A DNA stretch of 64,000 nt from Anaerolineae bacterium. GTDB taxonomy: Bacteria; Chloroflexota; Anaerolineae; 4572-78; J111. Below are positions 1-10,821 of this stretch, in pieces. How positions within the stretch are numbered: the first letter of the stretch is position 1; every line of letters starts with the position of its first letter. Both the position numbers and the translations under genes were made by a program. The stretch covers positions 32,097-96,096 of the forward strand of contig JAHDWA010000042.1 of NCBI GenBank assembly GCA_023382535.1. The letters are read 5' to 3'. The notes beneath the pieces are model-generated. The model searched no databases and had not been told where the DNA came from. It saw only the letters and a program-made list of their open reading frames with translations.

Positions 1-104
1 TCCAATTAAAAACATCTTCGTTGCCCAACCGAGACTGATAATAAGCCAAAATTAGGCATCAAGGGCAACGATTTGTTGTTGGGCGGGATTTTTAACTACA
101 CTGT

Positions 105-1766
105 TTAATCTAACCGACCAAGAACATTTCGCAATTCAGGTAACTGTATGGCAAAATCTTTTACTCTTCCTACTGTTTCTCTAGTAATTTCACTTTCTGC
201 AAGCAGAGATGATCGCCACTTGAACTCTAAACAAAAAATATCCGTAGGTGTAACTACTGCAATATCTGTTATTAGATGCCCATTCTCATCTAACGACAGT
301 TCGGTGTAAACGCTATAACCTGGCGTTTTTAGCGAGTCCCGCAATGTCTGGGCAACAAGTGCATTGAGGTCCTTATCATTTGAAAGTTTCATAAACTCTC
401 TGAAAAGAATTTTATGTCGCTCGGAAGGTTTATTTCGCCGGACAATGTCACGCTCAATAAACTCTTCATTACGTAAATATGTACCAATTGCAATACCCAT
501 AATGGATTCTTGAGCAATTGCGCGAACTGATTCGCGTTTGACAGCGGCTTCTCCATCTGATAATTCAATTTCCTTTAACTTGTCAATCAACTCTTTACTT
601 CCGTAAGCCGTGACAATCGCGTTCGCAGTTCTCATAGGCATATACATCACTCGTAAATCTAAATATTGCGCTGCTAACGCAAACGCTGCCTGCCTTCCTT
701 CCCAGAATTTGATTTCATTAGAATCTCCAGTAAGCATGCGTCCAACTTGAGCATATTGGTAATTGCTGATAGTTAAAGACCTGATGATGTCATAATTTCG
801 CCGGTTATCTTCCTCGAACGAACAAAATATCATCCAAAGATGCAGATTCTTTCGTTTAATCTCAAATGCTGTTGCTTTCAAAGCATCTTGTTGGCGCTTA
901 ATTTCTTCGTAACAACTAATCATAAATTGCCCAATTGACTCGGATGACTCAGCTATCCCTTTTGCTGTTTGAGAGGTAATTCCATAATCAAATAGACCTC
1001 TTGAGTCATTCAATGCACGAAGCATCTTATCAGTAATTTGTTCATAATCGCTGCGAGGCGGGCCTACATACACATAAAACGGTCGAGAACGTGTAGTCAT
1101 ACCGCCAATGTCGGAAGCTCGTTGACTTATAGTTTGTGCGACAGCTTGTGACGTGGTAGGTATTACAAACAATGTTTGCTTTCCTGCACCTCGTCGAAAA
1201 TCGGCATTGAGTGTCGTTAACAAAATATCCAATTCATCACTTTTTAATGCACCGGGGGATTCTTTACCTTCGAGTACAACTACCGCCATTTTTCTTTTCT
1301 CACGCTTTAAGGTAGCAAGTTTATCTTCAATAACCTCTGCCCTATCTATTGCTCGAATAGTGATAGTGTGAACACTAACGCCTTCAATAAATAAGTCGAG
1401 TGAGTTGAGAAAAGTGGATTTTCCGCTACCTGAAACACCACTCATAATAAATAATCGTCCCATACCAGTTTCTTCAATTTGCTGGCGTTCTTTTTCTATT
1501 TCAATGAGTGCTTGTTGCACAGGCATTATTAGAGGTTTAATAGGAACGTTACGTTTTTCTGCTTCTGCCTTTAAAAGTTCCCAACGTTGAGGAAATATTA
1601 AAGGTGGGAAATTATGGCTCACGGGTTCGGTGATACGAACTTCAGCTTCCGTCCTTAATTGTGACTCACGTGCCCGAATGTCTGAGATAGTATCTGCTTC
1701 CTCAGCCAGTTCAGCAAAAAGCCATAATTGATCTTTAGAGTAGTTTTTTCTTCTAGGTTTAGCCAT
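105..1766 (-). CDS. P-loop ATPase with C-terminal PD-(D/E)xK-like domain
   Basis: Hypothetical protein of 553 residues. A clear Walker A motif (GVSGSGKST, residues 110-118) is followed by a hydrophobic strand ending in acid (AVVVLEG, about 161-167) that could serve as Walker B. Near the C-terminus D501, then E514-F515-K516 in a strand-rich stretch, resembles the D...ExK core of PD-(D/E)xK nucleases. The middle is mostly charged helix without membrane segments, so the protein is probably cytoplasmic. It is visibly richer in A+T than every other gene here and uses many AT-ending codons, which suggests acquisition by transfer. Nothing to its left is visible. An ATPase joined to a nuclease-like domain would fit DNA handling or phage defence, but that is inference. 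The ATP-binding call is firm; the nuclease call is tentative. Confidence 0.75.
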   Translation of the reverse strand: MAKPRRKNYSKDQLWLFAELAEEADTISDIRARESQLRTEAEVRITEPVSHNFPPLIFPQRWELLKAEAEKRNVPIKPLIMPVQQALIEIEKERQQIEETGMGRLFIMSGVSGSGKSTFLNSLDLFIEGVSVHTITIRAIDRAEVIEDKLATLKREKRKMAVVVLEGKESPGALKSDELDILLTTLNADFRRGAGKQTLFVIPTTSQAVAQTISQRASDIGGMTTRSRPFYVYVGPPRSDYEQITDKMLRALNDSRGLFDYGITSQTAKGIAESSESIGQFMISCYEEIKRQQDALKATAFEIKRKNLHLWMIFCSFEEDNRRNYDIIRSLTISNYQYAQVGRMLTGDSNEIKFWEGRQAAFALAAQYLDLRVMYMPMRTANAIVTAYGSKELIDKLKEIELSDGEAAVKRESVRAIAQESIMGIAIGTYLRNEEFIERDIVRRNKPSERHKILFREFMKLSNDKDLNALVAQTLRDSLKTPGYSVYTELSLDENGHLITDIAVVTPTDIFCLEFKWRSSLLAESEITRETVGRVKDFAIQLPELRNVLGRLD

Positions 1767-1917
1767 AAGTTATCCAATCTTGTAAGCGATGCATTGCCTT
1801 TAGCCGCCCAGCAACTATTAGACCAACGAGTCGGAAGTAAAGTTTTAGGCCAACACTGGCCTGAAATCCTTACTTCGTCCAGTTTATCACAATTTACTCC
1901 TTAAAACAACCCTCCGC

Positions 1918-3096
1918 CTAAGCTGACGTCTCCACTCTCTCGGTGGTCAGGGTAAAGCTTACCTTCGCCGCCGCCAACTCCCCCACCAGCCGCTCGAACC
2001 TTGGGCCGGTGATGACCTGCTCCGGCGTGAGCAGGCCGCGCTCCGGGATTTCGCCCCGCGCCACCATCCGGGTGATGATAGCCCCGGTGAAGGCCGTGGT
2101 CCGGGCCATCGAGGTAAACCCGGTCGTCTCGTCGTAGCGATCCACCATTTCAACTTTATACGTGTACGGTTGGCCGTCCTTCTCGCCTTTGACTTCCACC
2201 CGCAGCACGGTAATGTCCCGTTCGCCTTCTTTCAGCGCTACCTGCGGGTAGAGCAGGGCATCGAGCAGTTTCTTGGGTGCGACCTTGACCCCCTCCACCT
2301 CAACCGGCTCCAGGCTCAACAGGCCCAGCTCCTTGAGCAGCGTCGCTTTGGCGGCGAAGCCGGGCCAGCGGACCGTCTTCTGCGTGCCGGTTTGCAGATT
2401 TTTGAAGACCGGCAAATCGAGCAGCCAGGGCATAAAGGTTTCGTGCCAGGCTTCCAGCTCGCCCACGCCGGGGAAGGTGACGGCCTCGACCCCGGAGTAG
2501 CGCGGCACCAGTTTGAGCCGGCCCGCCTCAACCGTCGGCCCATCCTGCTCCCGCAGCGGCAGTTGCTGCCCGCCAAAAACGATTTTGTAACCCAAGGGCG
2601 GCGCCGGGATTTCGGGGATGCCGCCGCACTTGATGTGGAGTTCGTCTACCCGGTCGAGCTGCTCGGCCAGGTGGCGAGCCATGATTTCGGTCAGGCCCGG
2701 CTCGACGCCGCAGCCGGGGATAATCAGTCCACGGGCCGCTTCAACCTCCTGCCGCAGTCCCGGCATGTGCTCCTCGGCGGGCCAGGTCAGATCTACCAGG
2801 GGCACGCCGGCCTGCAAAGCGGCCCGAATCCCCAGGATGCTGGCCGACCGGGGCAGCGCGGCGACAACGGCGTCACAAGCACCTATCAGTTCGCTGGCCA
2901 CACCCCCGTCGTTTAAGTCAAGTGGAATAGGCCTGAGTTTTTCCACCCCCGGCTTTCCGGCCAGTTTGCGCACGGCCGTGTCAAGCTGCGCCGGGCTGGC
3001 ATCGCCGATCAAAACCTGCTCTACCTCTGGCTCGTTCATCGCGTTGAACGCCGCTGCCGGGCCCATTAAGCCGCTGCCCAGAATCAGGATTTTCAT
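1918..3096 (-). CDS. Saccharopine dehydrogenase-like NAD(P)-dependent oxidoreductase
   Basis: 392 residues. The N-terminus (MKILILGSGLMGPAAAF) is a Rossmann GxGxxG dinucleotide-binding motif, followed by an acidic strand end (IGDAS) and a region (CDAVVAALPRSASI) typical of the saccharopine dehydrogenase NADP-binding family. The C-terminal half (about 130-350) matches the catalytic/dimerisation domain seen in these proteins, with PGCGVEPGL near residue 128. Family members act on saccharopine, carboxynorspermidine or related opine-type amino acids; the substrate here cannot be told. It stands alone on the minus strand, divergent from the response regulator at 3571 and separated from the upstream ATPase gene by about 150 bp. 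Length is normal for the family. Confidence 0.8.
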   Translation of the reverse strand: MKILILGSGLMGPAAAFNAMNEPEVEQVLIGDASPAQLDTAVRKLAGKPGVEKLRPIPLDLNDGGVASELIGACDAVVAALPRSASILGIRAALQAGVPLVDLTWPAEEHMPGLRQEVEAARGLIIPGCGVEPGLTEIMARHLAEQLDRVDELHIKCGGIPEIPAPPLGYKIVFGGQQLPLREQDGPTVEAGRLKLVPRYSGVEAVTFPGVGELEAWHETFMPWLLDLPVFKNLQTGTQKTVRWPGFAAKATLLKELGLLSLEPVEVEGVKVAPKKLLDALLYPQVALKEGERDITVLRVEVKGEKDGQPYTYKVEMVDRYDETTGFTSMARTTAFTGAIITRMVARGEIPERGLLTPEQVITGPRFERLVGELAAAKVSFTLTTERVETSA

Positions 3097-3430
3097 GGTT
3101 ACTTTTTACTGGCCTCTCATCTCTACAGGTTCTTCCGCTCTTGGAATTTCTGTTATTATAAATAGCGTTTGACAATTTGATAAGTTAAGTAGGGCAAGCT
3201 AAAATCTTTTCTCCATCCTTTGGATGAAGATAGTAAAGCAGTAGGAAAAGCCCGGTCATCCAATCTACTGAAAGGGAGGCGGGGCTTTCTTATTGGCAGA
3301 ATTAGCCAGCTAACAGGCAACTTTAACAATAACCAAAAGATTACACGGATTACCTCTTTCTGTACTGATCGGCCTGATAAGTAAATTTTAAGGTGCCGGT
3401 GTAACAAAACTGCCAGGTTCTTCGTTTAAT
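3097..3430. other. Divergent intergenic region, no gene seen
   Basis: Part of the 474-bp gap between the divergent saccharopine dehydrogenase-like and response-regulator genes. I see no convincing coding region; the open frames here lack ribosome sites and family features. Complementary arms AAAGCCC (3247-3253) and GGGCTTT (3282-3288) enclose a long loop. A TTGACA hexamer (3168-3173) points rightward but has no good -10 at the right distance, so I do not call a promoter. Confidence 0.5.
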
Positions 3431-3531
3431 AGAGGGACTTTTAGCCAAGCGAGATCTCCCCAAAGGCTAAAAAGCCGGGTTTTTAAACCGAAACCGGTAA
3501 TTAGGTAGGCGCATCTGGAAATAATTCAGAT
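3431..3531 (+). promoter_or_regulatory. Structured 5' leader of response regulator, possibly GEMM-like
   Basis: Nested helices can be drawn just upstream of the regulator gene: TTTTAGCC (3439-3446) with GGCTAAAA (3465-3472), CCGG (3475-3478) with CCGG (3494-3497), and ATCTG (3513-3517) with CAGAT (3527-3531). The order of a helix, an AAAGCC-like joint, a CCGG-closed hairpin and then a GGTAG tract recalls class I c-di-GMP (GEMM) riboswitches, but the conserved core is not intact. I call a structured leader; the riboswitch identity is only a suggestion. Confidence 0.25.
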
Positions 3532-3570
3532 CCAATGAGTTAACCAGGTTGCCGAAATAGTGGAGGTAAA

Positions 3571-4263
3571 TTGAGTCACATAACCCACGTTTTAATTGCA
3601 GATAACAACCCGATTTTTAGAGCGGGTGTGCGGAGTTTTCTGAATGGAACCCATTCAAGTATCAAAATTGTCGGAGAAGCGGACGAGGGCGAAAATATTC
3701 CGGAGCTGATCAAAGAAAGGCAACCCGATGTCGTTTTGCTGGACATCTCCCTGGTCCAGAAAGCAGGGGAACTCGACATGCTGGGGCAAATTTGCAGGGC
3801 CGAGGATTCGCCTAATGTTGTGGTCATGACCGAAGAAAACGATATTACCCATATTACTCAATCCTTAAGTCATGGCGCGGTGGGTGTGGTGACAAAAGAT
3901 GTGACTGCGCCTGAATTAAAACAGGTGGTGAATCGAGCGGCCCAACGACAGCGCGCCTTATCATCCACCGTTGTAGATGTTTTAGTAGATTATGTCCTTC
4001 AGCAGGAAACCGCTCCTCTCAATTACGGCCCTGTCACAATCGAATCGCTGACCGAGCGGGAACTCGAGGTTTTCAATCTCGTGGCTCAGGGTTTATCCAA
4101 TAAAGAAATTGGTGAACGCCTGTCTTTATCCCTGGGTACGGTCAAGTCTCATACCAGCAACATCATGGGCAAGTTGCAGGTGAACAACCGGGCGCAGGTG
4201 GCTCTCTTGGCGGCGGGTCAGCTTCCTCAAGAGCAAGTTCCTCTCAAGGATGAGATTGACTAA
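3571..4263 (+). CDS. NarL/FixJ-family response regulator
   Basis: 230 residues. The receiver domain (about 5-125) has the acidic pocket residue D11, phosphoacceptor D58 (VVLLDIS), the conserved threonine T87 (VVMTE) and lysine K109 (VVTKD). A LuxR-type HTH (about 155-215) carries LTERELEVFNLVAQGLSNKE and the recognition helix LGTVKSHTSNIMGKL. The start is TTG at 3571, chosen because a strong GGAGGT lies just upstream and the receiver fold begins at once. No sensor kinase lies in the window, so this is an orphan regulator. The target genes are unknown. Confidence 0.92.
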   Translation: MSHITHVLIADNNPIFRAGVRSFLNGTHSSIKIVGEADEGENIPELIKERQPDVVLLDISLVQKAGELDMLGQICRAEDSPNVVVMTEENDITHITQSLSHGAVGVVTKDVTAPELKQVVNRAAQRQRALSSTVVDVLVDYVLQQETAPLNYGPVTIESLTERELEVFNLVAQGLSNKEIGERLSLSLGTVKSHTSNIMGKLQVNNRAQVALLAAGQLPQEQVPLKDEID

Positions 4264-4340
4264 ACTAAAGTTCAGCCCTTGACTATCTTTAGTTTAGTTT
4301 TGCCCCTACCAAAGGCCGGTTGCAAAAACCGGCCTTTGGT
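4261..4340 (+). terminator. Tandem hairpins after the response regulator
   Basis: Two hairpins follow the stop codon. The first has perfect 10-bp arms TAAACTAAAG (4261-4270) and CTTTAGTTTA (4287-4296). The second, AAAGGCCGGTT (4311-4321) with AACCGGCCTTT (4327-4337), is GC-rich and runs into T-rich sequence, as expected of an intrinsic terminator. Confidence 0.75.
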
Positions 4341-4438
4341 TTATCAATAACACAACCTTCGCCTCTATTTTTTACTTTTTGATTCCGATAGAATAGACGA
4401 CAATTTCCTAAACCTATAGATAGATAGGAGCAAGTGTT

Positions 4439-5104
4439 ATGGAGTGGCAAATGAGTTTGAAGACAGCGTTATTGATCGGACACATTATCGGGGTGGCCAT
4501 GGGGGCCGGCGGTGCAACGATGAGCGACACCCTTTTTCTGACCAGTGTCCGCGATAATTATATTGATGCTTCGGAGTGCAGGCTGCTGAAAGTTGCCTCG
4601 AAGATCGTCGTCCTGGGTCTGGTCATTTTATGTTTCACCGGCGGCGCATTTTTCCTGGTCGGAGACGTGCCGAGCGAACGCTTCTGGGCCAAGATGACCG
4701 TTGTTGGCATTGCGGTGATGAATGGTTACATCATGCACCGCAAATTGTTCCCAGTTTTTGAGAAATGTTCCCAGGAAGAGATTCCCTTACTATCAGACAC
4801 CTTTCTGGCCCACCTCCGGCTGCTGGTTTCGGCCGGTACCATTTCGGCCTTATCCTGGTATGCTGCCATAATTCTGGGAACCTGGAAGAGTCTGTCGCTG
4901 TCCTATATTGAGATTATGGCCTGGTACCTGGGTATCTTAGGGGTTTTCCTGCTTGGAGCGAATATAGCCATTAGTATTTTTGGTTTTGGTCTCCGCTCCG
5001 GCCGTTTGCTCAAGCACCTCCGTGACCCAGGTGATGAGTCTGCCTCTGTGGAGGTGGAGGACGTTTTTGAGCATACCTTCCCGGCCCGTCAACTTGCCGG
5101 CTGA
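4439..5104 (+). CDS. Multi-pass membrane protein of unknown function
   Basis: 221 residues with about five hydrophobic segments: roughly 8-28, 53-76, 86-105, 125-148 and 160-186. The first carries a glycine-rich stretch (GVAMGAGGATMSDTLFL). The C-terminal tail from about 190 is soluble and acidic (SVEVEDVFEH). A GGAG element lies upstream of the ATG at 4439. I do not recognise the family; such small membrane proteins are often integral proteins of unknown function in Chloroflexota. It is monocistronic, bounded by the terminator at 4311 and another at 5128. Confidence 0.7.
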   Translation: MEWQMSLKTALLIGHIIGVAMGAGGATMSDTLFLTSVRDNYIDASECRLLKVASKIVVLGLVILCFTGGAFFLVGDVPSERFWAKMTVVGIAVMNGYIMHRKLFPVFEKCSQEEIPLLSDTFLAHLRLLVSAGTISALSWYAAIILGTWKSLSLSYIEIMAWYLGILGVFLLGANIAISIFGFGLRSGRLLKHLRDPGDESASVEVEDVFEHTFPARQLAG

Positions 5105-5127
5105 TCGGGTGAACCACGCCTTCTTTC

Positions 5128-5162
5128 AAACCTGTCAGGCCTCGAAGGCCTGACAGGTTTTC
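5128..5162 (+). terminator. Intrinsic terminator after membrane protein
   Basis: Perfect 14-bp arms AAACCTGTCAGGCC (5128-5141) and GGCCTGACAGGTTT (5147-5160) close a short loop and are followed by TTCTT. Position 24 bp after the stop codon supports a terminator; the sequence is also a common type of dispersed palindrome. Confidence 0.75.
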
Positions 5163-5189
5163 TTGAATCAGGGGTGTTGGTTAAATTGT

Positions 5190-5230
5190 AAGGGAGGGAG
5201 TCCCAAGCGGAGCTTGGGACTCCCTCCCTT
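5190..5230. repeat. 19-bp perfect inverted repeat
   Basis: Arms 5190-5208 and 5212-5230 are perfectly complementary around a 3-base loop (GGA). The arms have the form AAGGGAGGGAGTCCCAAGC. It lies between the terminator and the acs promoter. It may terminate transcription or be a dispersed palindrome; the lack of a T-run favours the latter. Confidence 0.7.
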
Positions 5231-5276
5231 CTTTGCAACCACTGGCGAATCATTAAAGGCTTCCAGTCTAGCCGCT

Positions 5277-5321
5277 TGTGACATTTGTCACTAGACTTAT
5301 CGGCCCGTTTAGGAGTATACT
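5277..5321 (+). promoter_or_regulatory. CRP/FNR-family site and promoter for the acs-pdh cluster
   Basis: TGTGACATTTGTCACT (5277-5292) matches the CRP consensus TGTGA-N6-TCACA at 9 of 10 positions. A good -10 (TATACT, 5316-5321) follows, with only a weak -35. If transcription starts about 7 bases after the -10, the site centres near -43, the spacing of class II activator promoters. A leader of about 300 nt without visible genes would then precede the acyl-CoA synthetase. Confidence 0.5.
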
Positions 5322-5629
5322 AATAGGTGGCAGATTTATGCTCTCGAGCTGACATAGGTCTGCCGGGCCGTCGAAAAGGTATCAAATGGTCCAACCAAAG
5401 CCTATTTGTTTTCCGGCATTACCCTTGCACCCCTGGCTCCACCTTCCGCTCAAGCTTGACCCCTAAAAATCTTCTTATCGCTGCCCAACGTGCTCACCCA
5501 CCTGTTAGCACGGGTGCGATCTCAACCAAACACCTCCCCATCGTTTTTTTCAGCTCCAATAAGTCCTCTGTTCGATGCTTGCATTAAGACAAGGCTAAAG
5601 TTGTTTGGCATGCAGCAATGGAGGTAAAT
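5322..5629 (+). other. Long leader before acyl-CoA synthetase, no gene seen
   Basis: About 300 bp lie between the putative promoter and the start codon. An open frame spans much of it (5327-5587), but it has no ribosome site and its composition is Pro/Ser/His rich with no recognisable family, so I leave it uncalled. It could be an untranslated leader. Confidence 0.4.
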
Positions 5630-7386
<1,757 letters not shown>

Positions 7387-7387
<1 letters not shown>

Positions 7388-8406
7388 TGAAAAAAATAAC
7401 TTTAGAACAATCAAAAAAGAAACCCGCGGCAAAAGGCGTACCCCAGGTTGACCGTGCCCACGGCCTGTACCTGCTGCGCGAAATGGTGCGCATCCGCCGC
7501 CTGGAGGAAAAATCGGCCGAGTTATACAGCGCCATGAAGATTCGCGGCTTCATGCATTTATACATCGGCGAGGAGGCGATAGCCGTGGGGGTCATGCAGG
7601 CCCTGACCCCGGATGATGCGGTGGTAGCCACCTACCGCGAGCACGGCCAGGCGCTGGCCCGAGGCGTGTCGGCGGCGGCGATTATGGCCGAGATGTACGG
7701 CAAGCAGGAGGGCTGCAGCCGGGGCCGGGGTGGTTCGATGCACCTGTTCGATAAGGAAACCCGCTTTTACGGCGGCAACGCCATCGTCGGCGGGGGGCTG
7801 CCCCTGGCCCTGGGCGTGGCCCTGGCCGACAAAATGCGCGGCCAGCAGCGGGTGACCTGCTGTTTCTTTGGCGATGGGGCCGTGGCCGAAGGTGAGTTTC
7901 ACGAGACGATGAACCTGGCTGCGCTGTGGCAGTTGCCGATCCTATTTGTCTGTGAGAACAATCTGTTCGCAATGGGGATGGCCCTGCACCGCGCCCAAAT
8001 TGAAACCGAAATAGCCAAGCGGGCCGTGACCTACAAGATGCCGGCTGAAACCGTGGACGGCATGGAAGTGTTGGCGGTGGAAGCGGCGGCCCAAAAAGCG
8101 GCGGAGTACGTTCGCAGCGGCCAGGGACCGTACTTCCTGGAATTTCGCACCTATCGCTTCCGGGGCCATTCCGCCTTTGACACCGAACTCTACCGGGCCA
8201 AGGAGGAAGTCGAGGAGGCGAAGAAGCGCGACCCGATTTTGCTTTTCACCCAGCACCTTCAGCAACAGGGGCTGCTTGGGTCGGAGGACCTGGATGAAAT
8301 CGAGCGGGAGGTCGCCGTCGAAATAGAGGCGGCGGTCGAATTTGCCGAGGCCGGCACCTGGGAGCCGGTGGAGGATTTGACCCGGTTTGTCTACTCTGAA
8401 AAATAA
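7387..8406 (+). CDS. 2-oxoacid (pyruvate/acetoin) dehydrogenase E1 alpha
   Basis: 339 residues, the normal length for a bacterial E1alpha. The thiamine diphosphate motif is clear: [15 protein letters not shown] begins near residue 161 and ends in CENN. GGSMHLF and [10 protein letters not shown] are further family signatures. It decarboxylates a 2-oxoacid (or acetoin) and passes the acyl group to lipoyl-E2. The ATG at 7387 overlaps the previous stop and has GGAGG upstream; an in-frame GTG three bases earlier is less likely. Whether the substrate is pyruvate or acetoin cannot be settled from the sequence. Confidence 0.92.
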
Positions 8407-8505
8407 CGACTGCTGACGGACGACGGCCGATCGCCGCAAAATTGTGCCTCAGTCATTCTTTCAGCGGTCAGCAGTCAGTGGTCAGCGGTAAAATTGGAGG
8501 ACGCT

Positions 8506-9507
8506 ATGAGCAACAACGGTAAACAAATGATCCAAACGACCTATCGGGAGGCCATGCGTGAAGCCATCCGCGAGGCGATGCGTCAGGATGAGCGGGTCTT
8601 TCTGATGGGTGAGGACGTGGGCCGTTACGGCGGCTGCTTTGCGGTTAGTAAGGGCCTGCTGCAAGAGTTCGGCCCAGAGCGCATCCGCGATACGCCGCTG
8701 TCGGAATCGGCCTTTGTTGGCATGGGCATTGGCGCGGCCATGAACGGCATGCGCCCCATTGTGGAGGTGATGACGGTCAATTTTAGCCTGCTGGCCTTAG
8801 ACCAGATTCTCAACAACGCTGCCACCATTTTGCACATGTCGGGCGGCCTGTTCAATATCCCCGTGGTCATTCGCATGGCTACCGGGGCAGGCCGGCAACT
8901 GGCGGCGCAGCACGCCCACAGCCTGGAAGGCTGGTATGCCCATATTCCCGGCATCAAGGTGCTGGCCCCGGCCACGCTGGAAGACGCGCGCGGCATGCTC
9001 TGGACGGCGCTGGAAGATCCGGACCCGGTGTTGATCTTTGAGAACAATACTCTTTACAACATGGAAGGGCGGTTACCGGCTAACGCTGGGCCGGTAGACA
9101 TTGACAAGGCCAGGGTGCTCCGGGAAGGCCGCGATATTACCCTCATGAGCTATAGTGCCAGCCTGTTTAAGACCCTGGAGGCGGCGGAGCTTCTGGCTCA
9201 AGAGGGGATCGAGGCCGAAGTGATTGACCTGCGCACCCTGCGTCCGCTGGACGAGGCAACGTTCCTGGCTTCGGTGGCCAAGACCCACCGCGCGCTCATT
9301 GTGGACGAAGGCTGGCGCAGCGGCAGCATCGCCGCGGAGATCAGCGCCCGGATTATGGAGCAGGCGTTTTATGAACTGGATGCCCCGGTTGAGCGTATCT
9401 GCAGCGCCGAGGTGCCCATGCCTTACGCCAAACACCTGGAGCAGGCTGCCCTGCCGCAAGTGGAAACAATCGTGAGTACAGTCAGAAGGATGGTGACCCA
9501 TGAGTGA
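8506..9507 (+). CDS. 2-oxoacid dehydrogenase E1 beta
   Basis: 333 residues of the transketolase pyrimidine and C-terminal domains that pair with E1alpha in an alpha2beta2 E1. The N-terminal half contains [18 protein letters not shown] and the TPP-contacting [17 protein letters not shown]; the C-terminal half has [15 protein letters not shown] and VDEGWRSG. The start is ATG 8506, with GGAGG (8496-8500) five bases upstream; a TTG at 8494 lies inside that ribosome site. An 86-bp gap with short TCAGCGGTCAG-type repeats separates it from E1alpha. The gene overlaps E2 by 8 bp. Confidence 0.93.
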   Translation: MSNNGKQMIQTTYREAMREAIREAMRQDERVFLMGEDVGRYGGCFAVSKGLLQEFGPERIRDTPLSESAFVGMGIGAAMNGMRPIVEVMTVNFSLLALDQILNNAATILHMSGGLFNIPVVIRMATGAGRQLAAQHAHSLEGWYAHIPGIKVLAPATLEDARGMLWTALEDPDPVLIFENNTLYNMEGRLPANAGPVDIDKARVLREGRDITLMSYSASLFKTLEAAELLAQEGIEAEVIDLRTLRPLDEATFLASVAKTHRALIVDEGWRSGSIAAEISARIMEQAFYELDAPVERICSAEVPMPYAKHLEQAALPQVETIVSTVRRMVTHE

Positions 9508-10747
9508 GTTTCGCATGCCCAGCTTGGGCGCTGACATGGCTGCCGGGACGCTGGTCGAGTGGAAAATAAAACCCGGCGACCGGGTCAAGAAGGGCGATGT
9601 CATTGCCGAAGTGGAAACCGATAAAGGCATTATTGATATTGAGGTTTATGAGGACGGAGTGCTTGACCAAATCCTCATCCAGTCCTCCCAAAAGGTACCG
9701 GTGGGAACGGTCCTGGCCCTGATCCGGGCGGAGGGTGAGCCGGTTGCGGTTACAGCCCCGGCAGCGGCTGCCCCAATCCTGAAACCCGTTCCCGAAGTCG
9801 AGCGGCCGCTGGCTCCGCTACCCGCTGCCGCGCCGGGGGAACGGCTGCGCGTGTCGCCCCTGGCCCGCAAGCTGGCCGGCGAGCTTGGTGTTGACTTGAA
9901 CACGGTTAAGGGGGCCGGCCCGCACGGGACCATCGAGCGGGCTGATGTCGAGCGGGCGGCGGCAGAATTGAAGGCGAAAGTGGTCGAGCCAAAGCCGGCA
10001 GCGCCGCTACCACCTCCGGTTGAGGTCGCGCCCGCTCCGCCGGCGCCGCCAGAGCCGGCGGCGGCCAAACCGGCAGTTGACTTCCAGGCCGGCATGCGCC
10101 GGGCCATCGCCGCGGCTATGTCCAGGTCCAATCGCGACATTCCCCATTACTACCTGGAAATGCGGATTGACATGAGCCGGGCGCTGCGCTGGCTGGAGGC
10201 CGAGAACCTGAAACGGTCCATCAAAGACCGGCTGCTGCCGGTCGTGCTGCTTATCAAAGCGACGGCGCGGGCGCTGGTGGACGTGCCGGAGTTGAATGGC
10301 TTCTGGGTAGACGACCAGCTTCAACCCCAGGAAGCGATCAACATCGGCTTCGCTATATCGCTGCGGCAGGGCGGGCTGGTTACCCCGGCCATCCATACCG
10401 CCGATCTGAAAAGCCTGGACGAGTTGATGGTGGATATGCGTGACATTATCATGCGCACCCGGGCCGGCAAGCTGCGCAGCTCCGACCTGACCGACTCCAC
10501 CATCACCCTGACCAGCCTGGGCGACCTGGGCGTGGAGAAAGTGTATGGTGTGATCTACCCGCCGCAGGTAGCCCTGGTCGGCTTTGGCAAGATCAGCGAG
10601 CAGCCCTGGGTGGAGAACAGCATGCTCGGCCTGCGCCCGGTAGTCACGGCGACCCTGGCCGGGGACCACCGCGCCACCGACGGCCATCGCGGCGGCCAGT
10701 TTTTGGAGGCGTTGAACCGGCAGTTGCAGGAGCCTGAGAAGCTATAA
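9500..10747 (+). CDS. 2-oxoacid dehydrogenase E2 (dihydrolipoyl acyltransferase)
   Basis: 415 residues with the E2 layout. A single N-terminal lipoyl domain carries the lipoylated lysine K42 (VETDKGIID). A Pro/Ala-rich linker leads to a peripheral subunit-binding domain (about 114-152; [13 protein letters not shown]). A second linker (about 155-190) leads to the catalytic domain with DHRATDG (His 390 and Asp 394 by count). It transfers the acyl group from lipoamide to CoA. The start overlaps the E1beta stop. No E3 (dihydrolipoamide dehydrogenase) gene is present in the window, so E3 must come from elsewhere. Confidence 0.93.
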   Translation: MSEFRMPSLGADMAAGTLVEWKIKPGDRVKKGDVIAEVETDKGIIDIEVYEDGVLDQILIQSSQKVPVGTVLALIRAEGEPVAVTAPAAAAPILKPVPEVERPLAPLPAAAPGERLRVSPLARKLAGELGVDLNTVKGAGPHGTIERADVERAAAELKAKVVEPKPAAPLPPPVEVAPAPPAPPEPAAAKPAVDFQAGMRRAIAAAMSRSNRDIPHYYLEMRIDMSRALRWLEAENLKRSIKDRLLPVVLLIKATARALVDVPELNGFWVDDQLQPQEAINIGFAISLRQGGLVTPAIHTADLKSLDELMVDMRDIIMRTRAGKLRSSDLTDSTITLTSLGDLGVEKVYGVIYPPQVALVGFGKISEQPWVENSMLGLRPVVTATLAGDHRATDGHRGGQFLEALNRQLQEPEKL

Positions 10748-10753
10748 TCTAGT

Positions 10754-10791
10754 ACGTGGTGCGTGAAATTTGAACGCATCACGCACCACGT
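10754..10791 (+). terminator. Hairpin between E2 and ACP genes
   Basis: Perfect 13-bp arms ACGTGGTGCGTGA (10754-10766) and TCACGCACCACGT (10779-10791) lie 7 bp after the E2 stop. There is no T-run (CCCCTCATTT follows), so it may be a processing or attenuation hairpin or a dispersed palindrome rather than a full terminator. Confidence 0.5.
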
Positions 10792-10821
10792 CCCCTCATT
10801 TAAATGTTTATGGAGGACACA

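Noticed and set aside
2170..2916. 248-codon plus-strand open frame opposite the saccharopine dehydrogenase-like gene
   Set aside because: It lies wholly antisense to a gene with clear family motifs, has no ribosome site, and is Gln/Arg/Pro-rich without recognisable domains.
5327..5587. 86-codon open frame ahead of the acyl-CoA synthetase
   Set aside because: No ribosome site, no family likeness, and composition unlike the neighbouring genes. I treat the stretch as leader.
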